Assembly (NCBI GenBank): GCA_937958015.1
Contig: CALGOA010000204.1
Coordinates: 1 to 34,953, forward strand
Source of the DNA: an uncultured Acidimicrobiales bacterium
GTDB taxonomy: Bacteria > Actinomycetota > Acidimicrobiia > Acidimicrobiales > SZUA-35
Direction: 5' to 3'
Length of the DNA: 34,953 nt
In this document: positions 8,586 to 15,416 of the stretch, in pieces
Layout: every line of letters starts with the position of its first letter
Position numbering within the stretch: position 1 is the first letter of the stretch
Made by a program: the position numbers and the translations under genes
Notes under the pieces: model-generated
Told to the model about the DNA's origin: nothing
What the model saw: the letters and a program-made list of their open reading frames with translations, nothing else
Database searches by the model: none

Positions 8586-8942
8586 CCAAGCCTTCATGTA
8601 GTCGCGGGTGTGGGGGTGAAGCACCGCAGCCAGCAGCGCGACGGGAAAGATCGATGCGTTGATGGCGAAGAGCGTGGAGTTGACGCCTCCCGAAATCGAG
8701 AGGAGAAATTCGAGCGCCCGCAACAACACGAACAGACCGCTTCCAAGCAGCAGAGCGATCCAGCCGATTCGTTTGTTGTTGGCGACACCGAAGGCACCAC
8801 CGATCATGGCGAGTGACGCCAACAGAAGCAGCGGCGCGAGCCCACCCGAGACTCCGAGGAGCGCAAAGACTCCGCTGAGGTATCCAATGATGACCGCAGC
8901 CTGCATGGTCTGTGGATGGGAGGGATTAAACCAGCGGAGCAC
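8577..8942 (-). CDS. Small multi-pass membrane protein, function unknown
   Basis: I do not recognise a named family. The 121 residues contain about three or four hydrophobic helices (roughly 13-35, 37-55, 60-82 and 93-110), with NNKRIGW between the second and third, and end in HPHTRDYMKAWFE. GTG start. A TAAGCT box lies 7 nt upstream; its TAA is also the stop codon of menG. It could therefore be expressed from its own leaderless promoter rather than only by read-through from menG. It converges on rlmN with a 16-nt gap. Confidence 0.75.
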   Translation of the reverse strand: MLRWFNPSHPQTMQAAVIIGYLSGVFALLGVSGGLAPLLLLASLAMIGGAFGVANNKRIGWIALLLGSGLFVLLRALEFLLSISGGVNSTLFAINASIFPVALLAAVLHPHTRDYMKAWFE

Positions 8943-8949
8943 AGTGAGA

Positions 8950-8955
8950 AGCTTA
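8950..8955 (-). promoter_or_regulatory. Putative -10 box (TAAGCT) overlapping the menG stop codon
   Basis: TAAGCT with 7 nt to the GTG at 8942. The first three bases are the TAA stop of menG. Confidence 0.5.
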
Positions 8956-9651
8956 CTCCCGGGTGGCGGTCAGAAGCTGCGACAGCCCACCCTGCAGCTG
9001 ACGATGCTCGGCGTCGACAAATCCGGCCCGCTGAAGCATGGCCACCATCTCCTCCCGCTCGGGCAGGTACGAAAGCGACCGGGGAAGATAGTCATAGGCC
9101 GAGGCGTCGGAGAAGAGCGCTCCGATCTTGGGAACGACCTTGTTGAAGTAGACGTCGTAACCAGTGCGCAGGAATCGATTGTCGGGCCGCGAGACATCGA
9201 GTAGTCCGATCCGACCGCCGGGACGGACGACCCGGGCCAACTCGTCGAAGAACGCTGGCAGTTCGATCAGGTTGCGCAATGCGTAGCCACACACCGCCCC
9301 ATCGACCGAACCATCAGGAGCCGGCAGCGCCAGTAGGTCGCCCTGCACCAGCGGTGCCGTGGTACGGGCTGCGGCCAACATTCCATAGGACAAGTCGACG
9401 CCGATGGCTCGGTGTCCGCCTTTTTCCAGTTCGATACAGAAATCACCGGTTCCGGCGGCGAGATCCAACACTAATGAACCGGGCGGGAACGCCGTTGCCT
9501 TCATCGTCTTGCGACGCAAACCAACGTCCATCCGGAACGTCATTATCCGATTGACCAGGTCGTATCGGGGGGCGATGGTGTCGAACATGCTCCGAACGGC
9601 TTGTCGTTTTTCTTCGCCCTCGGGGAGGCGATCGGTCGGCATGCTGCTCAC
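8953..9651 (-). CDS. menG: Demethylmenaquinone methyltransferase (UbiE/MenG)
   Basis: SAM-dependent C-methylation of demethylmenaquinone, last step of menaquinone synthesis. 232 residues. Family signatures: FDTIAPRYDLVNRIMT near the N-terminus, SAM motif I LDLAAGTGDF, YALRNL (motif II region) and RVVRPGGRIGLLDVSRP. The C-terminal half carries the YDYLPRSLSYLP block. Start taken as GTG 9651 because a TATCTT box lies 6 nt before it; ATG 9642 is an internal alternative. No quinone genes are adjacent, which is common for menG. Confidence 0.92.
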   Translation of the reverse strand: MSSMPTDRLPEGEEKRQAVRSMFDTIAPRYDLVNRIMTFRMDVGLRRKTMKATAFPPGSLVLDLAAGTGDFCIELEKGGHRAIGVDLSYGMLAAARTTAPLVQGDLLALPAPDGSVDGAVCGYALRNLIELPAFFDELARVVRPGGRIGLLDVSRPDNRFLRTGYDVYFNKVVPKIGALFSDASAYDYLPRSLSYLPEREEMVAMLQRAGFVDAEHRQLQGGLSQLLTATRE

Positions 9652-9657
9652 GACCTG

Positions 9658-9663
9658 AAGATA
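9658..9663 (-). promoter_or_regulatory. Putative -10 box (TATCTT) of menG
   Basis: TATCTT with 6 nt to the GTG at 9651. A GTCTGG half-site (9666-9671) lies immediately upstream of the box. Confidence 0.5.
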
Positions 9664-9689
9664 GCGTCTGGAACCGTTTCAGGCCGGGT

Positions 9690-9701
9690 CCAGACGTCTG
9701 G
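9690..9701. promoter_or_regulatory. Perfect 12-bp palindrome, possible operator
   Basis: CCAGACGTCTGG is a perfect palindrome and extends as GG-N-palindrome-N-CC. A further half-site GTCTGG occurs 24 nt to the left, next to the menG -10 box. The position between two divergent promoters suits a dimeric repressor. The binding protein is unknown. Confidence 0.4.
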
Positions 9702-9774
9702 CCCGCATAGGTGAGATAACCGGCGCAAAGTTGTCAAAAAGTGAACCTGTTTGCAACCGCACCCCGATCGAAGG

Positions 9775-9783
9775 TGCTAGTAT
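9775..9783 (+). promoter_or_regulatory. Putative extended -10 promoter (TGCTAGTAT)
   Basis: Extended -10 TG-N-TAGTAT. TTGCAA lies 21 nt upstream, too far for a good -35. Transcription would begin near 9790, about 30 nt before a strong terminator. Confidence 0.45.
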
Positions 9784-9789
9784 CATCAG

Positions 9790-9864
9790 GCGTCGTGTTT
9801 ACCTCGCAGTAGCGCGACAGCTGACCCCGGGATTGCCGCCGCCCCCCGGGGTCAGCCCTTTTTT
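9790..9864 (+). ncRNA. Candidate short RNA or attenuated leader (~75 nt)
   Basis: Between the extended -10 site and the terminator lies a stretch with no sensible reading frame. It can fold into two adjacent hairpins: 9792-9797 with 9813-9818, then the terminator stem. No plus-strand gene feeds the terminator (its left neighbours are on the minus strand), so the terminator must end a transcript begun here. It is either a free-standing sRNA or an attenuator in the leader of the glycosyltransferase gene at 9961. No known RNA family recognised. The stretch 9652-9960 holds only this, the palindrome and the menG promoter. Confidence 0.4.
9820..9864 (+). terminator. Strong intrinsic terminator
   Basis: A perfect 12-bp stem (GCTGACCCCGGG at 9820-9831 with its complement at 9845-9856), 13-nt loop, then CC and six T residues at 9859-9864. 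This is the only textbook rho-independent terminator I see in the window. Confidence 0.85.
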
Positions 9865-9960
9865 AGGGTCAGGTTCGTCCGAGCGTTGGATCGAACCCCT
9901 GAGGTTCGGATTTCTTCGCTCAGGTGCTCGCCCTCACCACGCATCTGCCGATGGAACGCC

Positions 9961-11148
9961 ATGGAGCCTCGGCCAACGATCACCGACCCCTCGGTGCAGT
10001 CCGCAGGCCGCGCCGCCGCTCGATATGACCGAAGGGGCCACGAGCGCCGCCAAAGCACAACACCGCTGGTCAGCGTGGTCATACCCACCTACAACGAGGC
10101 GGACAATGTTCCGATTCTTGTGGGTCGACTGGAGAAGGCGCTATCGGACATCGACTACGAGATCATCGTGGTCGACGACGACTCCCCCGACCTCACCTGG
10201 CAGGTTGCCGAGGAACTGGCCACCGAACAGTCTCGACTTAGTGTTATTCGCCGCACGGAAGCGCGGGGTCTTTCCTCGGCTGTCATGGCCGGTTTCGCCG
10301 CGGCCTCGGGACGAACACTTGCGGTCCTCGACGCCGACCTCCAGCACGATGAACGCATCCTCCCCGATCTCGTCGGGGCGATCGTCGACGACGGGGCCGA
10401 CATCGCAGTCGGCTCCCGCGAAGCACCCGGAGGTAGCTACGGCGAGTTCGGGCCGTGGCGTCGGTTCGTTTCATGGGGCGGTGCCCAGTTGGCCCGAGTG
10501 ATGCTGCGAACCCCGGTAAACGATCCGATGAGTGGCTTCTTTGTGGTCAGTCGGGATCGATACGACCTGGTGCACGAGCGGGTGAACCCCAAGGGTTTCA
10601 AGATCCTCCTCGAGTTCCTCGTTTCCGGTCCTGCGCCGACGGTCACCGAGGTCGGGTTCACCTTCGGCCAACGCCTGCACGGTGCGACCAAACTGACCGG
10701 ATCGGTCGTCGTCGCCTATCTGATGGCCCTGCTGGAACTTGCCGGTGGCAGGTTCGTGACCGCTCGATTCAGTGCCTATGCGATCGTGGGCCTCTCCGGG
10801 GTACTGGTTCGATCCTCGGTGCTGATCCTGTTCGGATCGTTGTCCGGGGCCGTGTGGTGGTTGGCGATCGAGGCGGCGGTGTTGTGGAACTACTGGTGGA
10901 ACAACCGGTTCACCTTCAACGCCTACCGACAACGGGGTACCGCGGCCCTGGTGGGTCTCGCCAAGTTCCACGGCGTCGCCGCTCACGGTGTGCTGGTCGC
11001 AACATCGGCCAGCGCGCTGGTCATCGACCTTGTTGGCTCCGAATCGCTTCCGGTTCGGGCGGTGGCAACGCTTGCTGGCCTCGCTCTGGCAACGGTCGGC
11101 AACTACCACCTGAACCGCTCGATCACGTGGCGGGCACTACCGGCATAA
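9961..11148 (+). CDS. Polyprenol-phosphate glycosyltransferase fused to a GtrA-like membrane domain
   Basis: Transfers a sugar from a nucleotide donor to polyprenyl phosphate at the inner membrane. 395 residues from ATG 9961. The N-terminal GT2 domain (about 35-250) resembles dolichyl-phosphate mannosyltransferase: VSVVIPTYNEADNVP, VVDDDSPD, DADLQHD, and SGFFVVSRD. The C-terminal domain (about 260-393) has four hydrophobic helices with WNYWWNNRFTFN, a GtrA signature; GtrA proteins are thought to help move the lipid-linked sugar across the membrane. So donor synthesis and translocation may be in one chain. An upstream in-frame TTG at 9886 is less likely. It is the first gene of the polysaccharide region. 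Confidence 0.88.
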   Translation: MEPRPTITDPSVQSAGRAAARYDRRGHERRQSTTPLVSVVIPTYNEADNVPILVGRLEKALSDIDYEIIVVDDDSPDLTWQVAEELATEQSRLSVIRRTEARGLSSAVMAGFAAASGRTLAVLDADLQHDERILPDLVGAIVDDGADIAVGSREAPGGSYGEFGPWRRFVSWGGAQLARVMLRTPVNDPMSGFFVVSRDRYDLVHERVNPKGFKILLEFLVSGPAPTVTEVGFTFGQRLHGATKLTGSVVVAYLMALLELAGGRFVTARFSAYAIVGLSGVLVRSSVLILFGSLSGAVWWLAIEAAVLWNYWWNNRFTFNAYRQRGTAALVGLAKFHGVAAHGVLVATSASALVIDLVGSESLPVRAVATLAGLALATVGNYHLNRSITWRALPA

Positions 11149-11204
11149 CCAGCCCGCCGTGCCACGGGTGGCGCGGTGCCATGAGTCGGCCGGCGGGGCA
11201 CCGT

Positions 11205-11210
11205 TAGACT
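11205..11210 (+). promoter_or_regulatory. Putative -10 box (TAGACT)
   Basis: TAGACT with 6 nt to the GTG at 11217, the leaderless arrangement. Confidence 0.5.
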
Positions 11211-11216
11211 CCTCCG

Positions 11217-11867
11217 GTGCGACCCGGCGGCTCCTCCCCCATTGGTGATCGCCCGTCCCTGTTCACCGGGATCGGCATCGCGCTGCTCGTCGCAGCCGTT
11301 CTTGGCATCACCGGACTGGTCAGCTCCAGCGATGAGGTCCTGCGGTCCGTCGTTCGACTCGATGACCACGAAACCTCCTTTCCCGACCATCTGCCGGTGC
11401 AGGAAGAGGGAGCTGACCAACTGCGCCAGCTCGACACTGACGATGTGCTCACGGTGACGGTTCAGGAGGACCGGTCAACGATCGAAATCACCGCCCCACT
11501 CGAGGTCGGGACCGACCGAGTCGATGACATCGTCGAACGGATGGTGGCCACCGATGCCGGAACCGATCCGAACCAGCTGGCCGATGCCAGGACCCAACTC
11601 GACACCCTCGTCGCTCAGCTCGGGTCGATCGAGTCGAGCGCCGCCAGCGCTGCAGACGCCGAGTCGGTCGCGAATGCGGTCCTACTCCAGCGGGCCGCCG
11701 TCGCCGAACTCGCTGCGGCCGAAGCGGCCCGGTCCCGATTCGTCGTGTTGTCCACAGCTGCGCCGGCCGGATCGAACAGCTCGGCCGCCCAATGGATCGG
11801 CCTGATCCTTCTTGGCGCCGTCGGTGCTGCGCTCCTGACGTTTGGAGCGAAGGATGGCCGTCGATGA
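11217..11867 (+). CDS. Wzz-like two-helix membrane protein without kinase domain
   Basis: 216 residues with an N-terminal helix (about 17-37), an extracytoplasmic part rich in Ala/Glu/Asp that should be coiled coil (about 90-170), and a C-terminal helix (about 190-210) followed by KDGRR. The topology and the AAPAGSNSS segment just before the second helix recall polysaccharide co-polymerases (Wzz), but family identity is weak by eye. It lacks any ATP-binding domain. The stop overlaps the start of the O-antigen ligase-like gene by 4 nt, which supports a role in chain length control or complex formation with that protein. GTG start with TAGACT 6 nt upstream. Confidence 0.7.
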   Translation: MRPGGSSPIGDRPSLFTGIGIALLVAAVLGITGLVSSSDEVLRSVVRLDDHETSFPDHLPVQEEGADQLRQLDTDDVLTVTVQEDRSTIEITAPLEVGTDRVDDIVERMVATDAGTDPNQLADARTQLDTLVAQLGSIESSAASAADAESVANAVLLQRAAVAELAAAEAARSRFVVLSTAAPAGSNSSAAQWIGLILLGAVGAALLTFGAKDGRR

Positions 11868-13108
11868 ACGACTCGACGATCCATCGGCTCCTGCTCGGCC
11901 TGACCATTGCCGTTGCCGCCGTCGATCCCGAACGGCTGGGCTCCTCGTCCTGGGCGCAGCCGCTGGTTCTGGGGGTGCTGGCCGGGCTCAGCGCCTACCT
12001 GACGACCGCTCGCTGGGGCCGGCCCTCGTTACCCTCGGCCTCGCTCTGGCTGACGGCGTGGCTCTTCTGGGCGGCTATCGGGGCCGCCCGGTCAGACTTC
12101 CCCGGCACCACGCTCTTCACGGTTGGGTGTTTTGCCGCAATCGGCATCTCCGCCACCGCCCTGGCCCAACATGACGGCGTTGAGGGGGCTGTCAGCGTTC
12201 TTGGTTTCGGAGCGGCGTTCAGCGTGGTGCTCGCTGGCCTGGTGTCGCTCGTTGGAGAGGACGGTGGCCTGGGGGGTCGCCTCGATCTGCTCTTCCTCGA
12301 ACCCAATCAGCTGGCCCGAGCCGCCGGACTGGTGATGGTCGGTGTCTGCGCTCTCGGACTGCACGAACTGCTTGGCGACCGTCGGCCTGACCGGTTGGCG
12401 ATACTGATCGCAGCCAGCGTGGTGACGGCGGGCGCGCTCGTCCTGACCGAATCCCGAACCGGCGTCGCCGCCACAGCGGTCGGTCTTCTGGTCGTCGTTT
12501 CGGCCCAACTCTCGCGCCGACTCTCACTGGCCACGATTGGGGCGGTCGGTGCACTGCTTGCCGTCGCTGCCGTCGTCGTCCTGACCGGTTCGGCCGGAGA
12601 CTCGATCAACCAATCCCTGTCTCGCAGCGCGTCACAACCCACGAATGAACTGAGCACGCTCAACGGGCGGACCGTGCTGTGGCCCGAGATCGTCGAGGTT
12701 GCCCGGGAGCAGCCGGTCACCGGTATTGGGCTGGGCGTCGATCGGACCGTGGTTTCACAGTTCCGGGCCGAAGGTCGTGTCGCCTGGAAACCAGAACACG
12801 CCCACTCGCTTCCGCTTCACCTTTGGCTCACCACCGGCTTCTTCGGCGTGATCGCGGTCTTCGGCGCAATCGCCACGGCCGCAATCCAGTGGTGGCGACG
12901 CCCGAGCGCCCTGGCCAGAACCTTTGCACTCGGTGCTCTTGCGGTCATCGTGATCGATGGCATCGTCGAACCGACGCTGCGGGTGCCCACCTTCGCATGG
13001 TTCGTGTTGGCTTGGATCGCCGGTTGGGAGGCGCCGGTTGCGGTCGGCGACACCGCAGCGCCTCAGGGCGAGTCAGCCAGGGTCAGGACAGCCGCGACAG
13101 CACGGTAG
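11864..13108 (+). CDS. O-antigen ligase/polymerase-like membrane protein (Wzy/WaaL type)
   Basis: 414 residues with about ten hydrophobic helices. The family hallmark is a large loop around residues 263-325: NGRTVLWPEIVEVA, then PVTGIGLGVDR, then EHAHSLPLHLWLTTG. Such proteins either polymerise repeat units (Wzy) or transfer the finished chain (ligase) on the outer side of the membrane. Start is the ATG at 11864 overlapping the upstream stop (ATGA). The 3' end overlaps the convergent phosphatase gene by 26 nt. Whether it is polymerase or ligase cannot be told from sequence alone. Confidence 0.85.
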   Translation: MNDSTIHRLLLGLTIAVAAVDPERLGSSSWAQPLVLGVLAGLSAYLTTARWGRPSLPSASLWLTAWLFWAAIGAARSDFPGTTLFTVGCFAAIGISATALAQHDGVEGAVSVLGFGAAFSVVLAGLVSLVGEDGGLGGRLDLLFLEPNQLARAAGLVMVGVCALGLHELLGDRRPDRLAILIAASVVTAGALVLTESRTGVAATAVGLLVVVSAQLSRRLSLATIGAVGALLAVAAVVVLTGSAGDSINQSLSRSASQPTNELSTLNGRTVLWPEIVEVAREQPVTGIGLGVDRTVVSQFRAEGRVAWKPEHAHSLPLHLWLTTGFFGVIAVFGAIATAAIQWWRRPSALARTFALGALAVIVIDGIVEPTLRVPTFAWFVLAWIAGWEAPVAVGDTAAPQGESARVRTAATAR

Positions 13109-13616
13109 TGACCAGGCCGTCGATCTCTTCGACCGCCCGTTCGTAGACCTTCAACCGCTTCTTATACGGGTCTGCCACGTCGAGTTCTTCGGCGGCGAGA
13201 TACTTTTGCGGATCCCGGGTGTCGTTGACCCGGTCGAGGAACGACGCAATGGTGTCGCCCGATTTCACTGCGGCGGCGGCTTCCTTCAGCGGCATCGCCT
13301 TGCGGAGCGCCCGACGGTCCAGCACGGTTGCGTCGAGCACGTGCCGAGACTCCATGGTGAGAATCAGATCGGCTGCGGTGACGGTGTCCTGGTCGAGTTT
13401 GTAGCTGCGGTGGTCCGCCACCGAGATGCCCCGACTGGACAGAACCCTCTGAAGCTCGTCGGGACACGAACGGTCCGATGCCATGAATCCGGCGGAGCGC
13501 ACATGGAACTTTTCACTTCCGAACCGATGGCGAGCCAGATACTCAGCCGTGGGGCTACGGCAGATGTTTGCGGTGCATACGAAGAGAATTCGCTTCCGCT
13601 GATCTGCGCTTTCCAT
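13083..13616 (-). CDS. Low-molecular-weight protein-tyrosine phosphatase (Wzb-like)
   Basis: Probably dephosphorylates the BY-kinases of this locus, as Wzb does for Wzc. 177 residues. The P-loop CTANICRS (C14, R20) matches CX5RS, and the general acid D149 sits in DVADP followed by Y. A segment of about 25 residues between DRRALRKAMP and DTRDP is longer than in minimal family members. It lies 18 nt after a phosphoglycosyl transferase gene on the same strand, forming a two-gene unit. Arsenate reductases share the fold but not this C-terminal DP motif and context. Confidence 0.92.
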   Translation of the reverse strand: MESADQRKRILFVCTANICRSPTAEYLARHRFGSEKFHVRSAGFMASDRSCPDELQRVLSSRGISVADHRSYKLDQDTVTAADLILTMESRHVLDATVLDRRALRKAMPLKEAAAAVKSGDTIASFLDRVNDTRDPQKYLAAEELDVADPYKKRLKVYERAVEEIDGLVTTVLSRLS

Positions 13617-13634
13617 CCGTTCAGTCTGGTGGAT

Positions 13635-14333
13635 TTACGCCCCAGTGCGGCGGACCAAGGCACCGATAGTACGGAAGAGGATCTTCACGTCGGTCCGAAG
13701 CGACAGATTGATCACATACGCCATGTCGAGGTGAAGTCCCTCGGACAGGTCTGCCTTGCTCCGCAGACCCGAGGTCTGGAAAAGGCCGGTGAGGCCGGGG
13801 CGAACGACATGCCGGGGATGGTCGAGGATGCCGTTACGTTTGGCGACGTGGTACATCTCGGGGCGAGGGCCGACGAGGCTCATCTCACCACGAAGCACGT
13901 TGATCAACTGGGGCACCTCGTCGAGGCTGACGCTACGGAGGAAACGGCCCAGCGGGGTGTGGCGGGGATCATCGGAACTCTTGTGGGTCTTGCGACGATC
14001 CTGGCCGTCGTAACGGTCCGAGGAGGTGGCTCGACGATCGTGGTGCATCGTGCGGAACTTGAGCATCTGGAACGGTTGTCCGAAACGACCGACCCGATCC
14101 TGAGTGAGGATCACATTGGGGCCGAGGGTGAGCCGCAGTCCGAGCCAGGTGAACGCAAGGATGGGGGCGATCAGAACGAGAACGCCTCCCGCCACCGCTA
14201 CGTCCAATCCGCGCTTTAGGAAGCGCTCGTACATCGTCCGACTCCGATTGGTGCCCGAGATCTCGAGGACGGGTCCGTCATCGAGGTCGATCCCGCCGAG
14301 TTGGTTGTGACTTGCTGGGTGCTGCGCCGTCAT
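13635..14333 (-). CDS. Initiating phosphoglycosyl transferase (monotopic, PglC/WcaJ-core type)
   Basis: Transfers a phosphosugar from a UDP-sugar to polyprenyl phosphate, starting a repeat unit. 232 residues: a variable N-terminus, one hydrophobic re-entrant helix (about 40-63), then the catalytic core with [12 protein letters not shown] and [20 protein letters not shown] followed by PRP. The Asp-Glu catalytic pair is intact (DE). It lacks the N-terminal four-helix and Rossmann domains of the second such gene in this window. A GAAAG ribosome site precedes ATG 14333. The phosphatase gene follows after 18 nt. Confidence 0.93.
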   Translation of the reverse strand: MTAQHPASHNQLGGIDLDDGPVLEISGTNRSRTMYERFLKRGLDVAVAGGVLVLIAPILAFTWLGLRLTLGPNVILTQDRVGRFGQPFQMLKFRTMHHDRRATSSDRYDGQDRRKTHKSSDDPRHTPLGRFLRSVSLDEVPQLINVLRGEMSLVGPRPEMYHVAKRNGILDHPRHVVRPGLTGLFQTSGLRSKADLSEGLHLDMAYVINLSLRTDVKILFRTIGALVRRTGA

Positions 14334-14384
14334 CTTTCGCCGTTCTTGTGCCGCTGCCGTGGTCCGAAGACCTTGTGCTGACCG

Positions 14385-14393
14385 AAGTTAGCA
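14385..14393 (-). promoter_or_regulatory. Putative extended -10 promoter (TGCTAACTT)
   Basis: TG-N-TAACTT on the minus strand would start transcription near 14378 and give a ~45-nt leader to the phosphoglycosyl transferase gene at 14333. Confidence 0.4.
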
Positions 14394-14446
14394 ACCGAAT
14401 CCACCTCGGAAAATGACACTCGGCCCAATCGGGAACGTCTACCCAT

Positions 14447-14452
14447 TAGGTT
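14447..14452 (+). promoter_or_regulatory. Putative -10 box (TAGGTT)
   Basis: TAGGTT with 7 nt to the ATG at 14460. It decides the choice of the longer start of the GT2 gene. Confidence 0.5.
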
Positions 14453-14459
14453 CCGGGTC

Positions 14460-15416
14460 ATGTATGGCAATGGTCATAGGTGGGAGTACCTTTCGAGCGT
14501 GCGTTCCATCGCTGTCATCCTCACCTGCTTCAACCGTCGAGAGACCACCCTGGCCTGCCTTGATCGTCTTCGGCAACAAACCGCTGTGGCTGAAGAACTC
14601 GGAGGTCAGGAAGGTTCTACACTGGCCAAACTCACCGTTTTTCTCGTCGACGATGGCAGCACCGACGGCACCTCCGAGGCGGTCCGAGCCGCCCACCCGG
14701 AGGTGAGAATCATCCCCGGGAGCGGCGATCTCTTCTGGAATCGCGGGATGCACAAGTCGTGGTCAGCAGCGATTGACAGTGGCGGATTTGATCACTATTT
14801 CCTACTCAACGACGACACGATTCTGTTCCCCGACGCCCTCGAACAACTGATTCAGGTCGCAGAACGTCCCGAGGACGGTTCCAAGGGAGTTGGACTGGCC
14901 GTCGGAGCCACCACCGATCCCGCTACCGGCGAATTCACCTACGGCGGCTACGTGCGGGACTCGAAGTGGAATCCGATGCGACTTCGACATCGTGAACTGT
15001 CGGGCACCGAACGGGTGGAAACGATGAATTGCAATGCCGTTCTGGTCCCCGACGCCGTCGTCCAGAGCATCGGTCAGATGGACCCCACCTTCCACCACAG
15101 CTGGGGCGACATCGACCTCGGTTATCGAGCGTCCAAGGCCGGTTTCGTGCTGAGTGTTCCCACCGTGCCAGTGGGGCACTGTGAGCCAAACCCCAAAGGG
15201 ACCGACGGACACCACAACGTCGAACTGGGCCTCAAGGAACGCATCGCGTTCATCAATTCGATCCGAGGCTTGAACAAGTCCGACTGGCGCCATCTGGTGC
15301 GCAAACACGGCGGGCCGCTATGGCCGGTCGTCTGGGTCTCCCCCTACGTGAACCTGTTCGTCACCTATGCCCGACAGAAGGTCGGCTCGAAACTTCAATC
15401 ACGCTCGACTGGGTAG
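14460..15416 (+). CDS. GT2 family glycosyltransferase (rhamnosyltransferase-like)
   Basis: Cytoplasmic transferase that adds a sugar to the lipid-linked repeat unit. 318 residues. Motifs: SIAVILTCFNRRE at the N-terminus, VDDGSTDGTSEA, LFWNRGMHKSW, LLNDDT (metal-binding acidic triad) and HHSWGDIDLGYRASKAGF (general-base region). The acceptor and sugar cannot be read from sequence. Start taken as ATG 14460, supported by TAGGTT 7 nt upstream; a GTG at 14499 just before RSIAVIL has GGGAG 12 nt upstream and is a possible alternative. Its last 56 nt overlap the convergent polymerase-like gene. Confidence 0.88.
   Translation: MYGNGHRWEYLSSVRSIAVILTCFNRRETTLACLDRLRQQTAVAEELGGQEGSTLAKLTVFLVDDGSTDGTSEAVRAAHPEVRIIPGSGDLFWNRGMHKSWSAAIDSGGFDHYFLLNDDTILFPDALEQLIQVAERPEDGSKGVGLAVGATTDPATGEFTYGGYVRDSKWNPMRLRHRELSGTERVETMNCNAVLVPDAVVQSIGQMDPTFHHSWGDIDLGYRASKAGFVLSVPTVPVGHCEPNPKGTDGHHNVELGLKERIAFINSIRGLNKSDWRHLVRKHGGPLWPVVWVSPYVNLFVTYARQKVGSKLQSRSTG

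Noticed and set aside
9820-9864. Known actinobacterial 6C RNA
   Set aside because: The loop is C-rich, but the two-hairpin pattern with C-runs in both loops is not met; the C-run at 9842-9847 is largely within the terminator stem.
12957-14219. 420-residue open frame antisense to the phosphatase and small phosphoglycosyl transferase genes
   Set aside because: Both minus-strand frames have unmistakable catalytic motifs; the plus-strand frame has none and spans their boundary.
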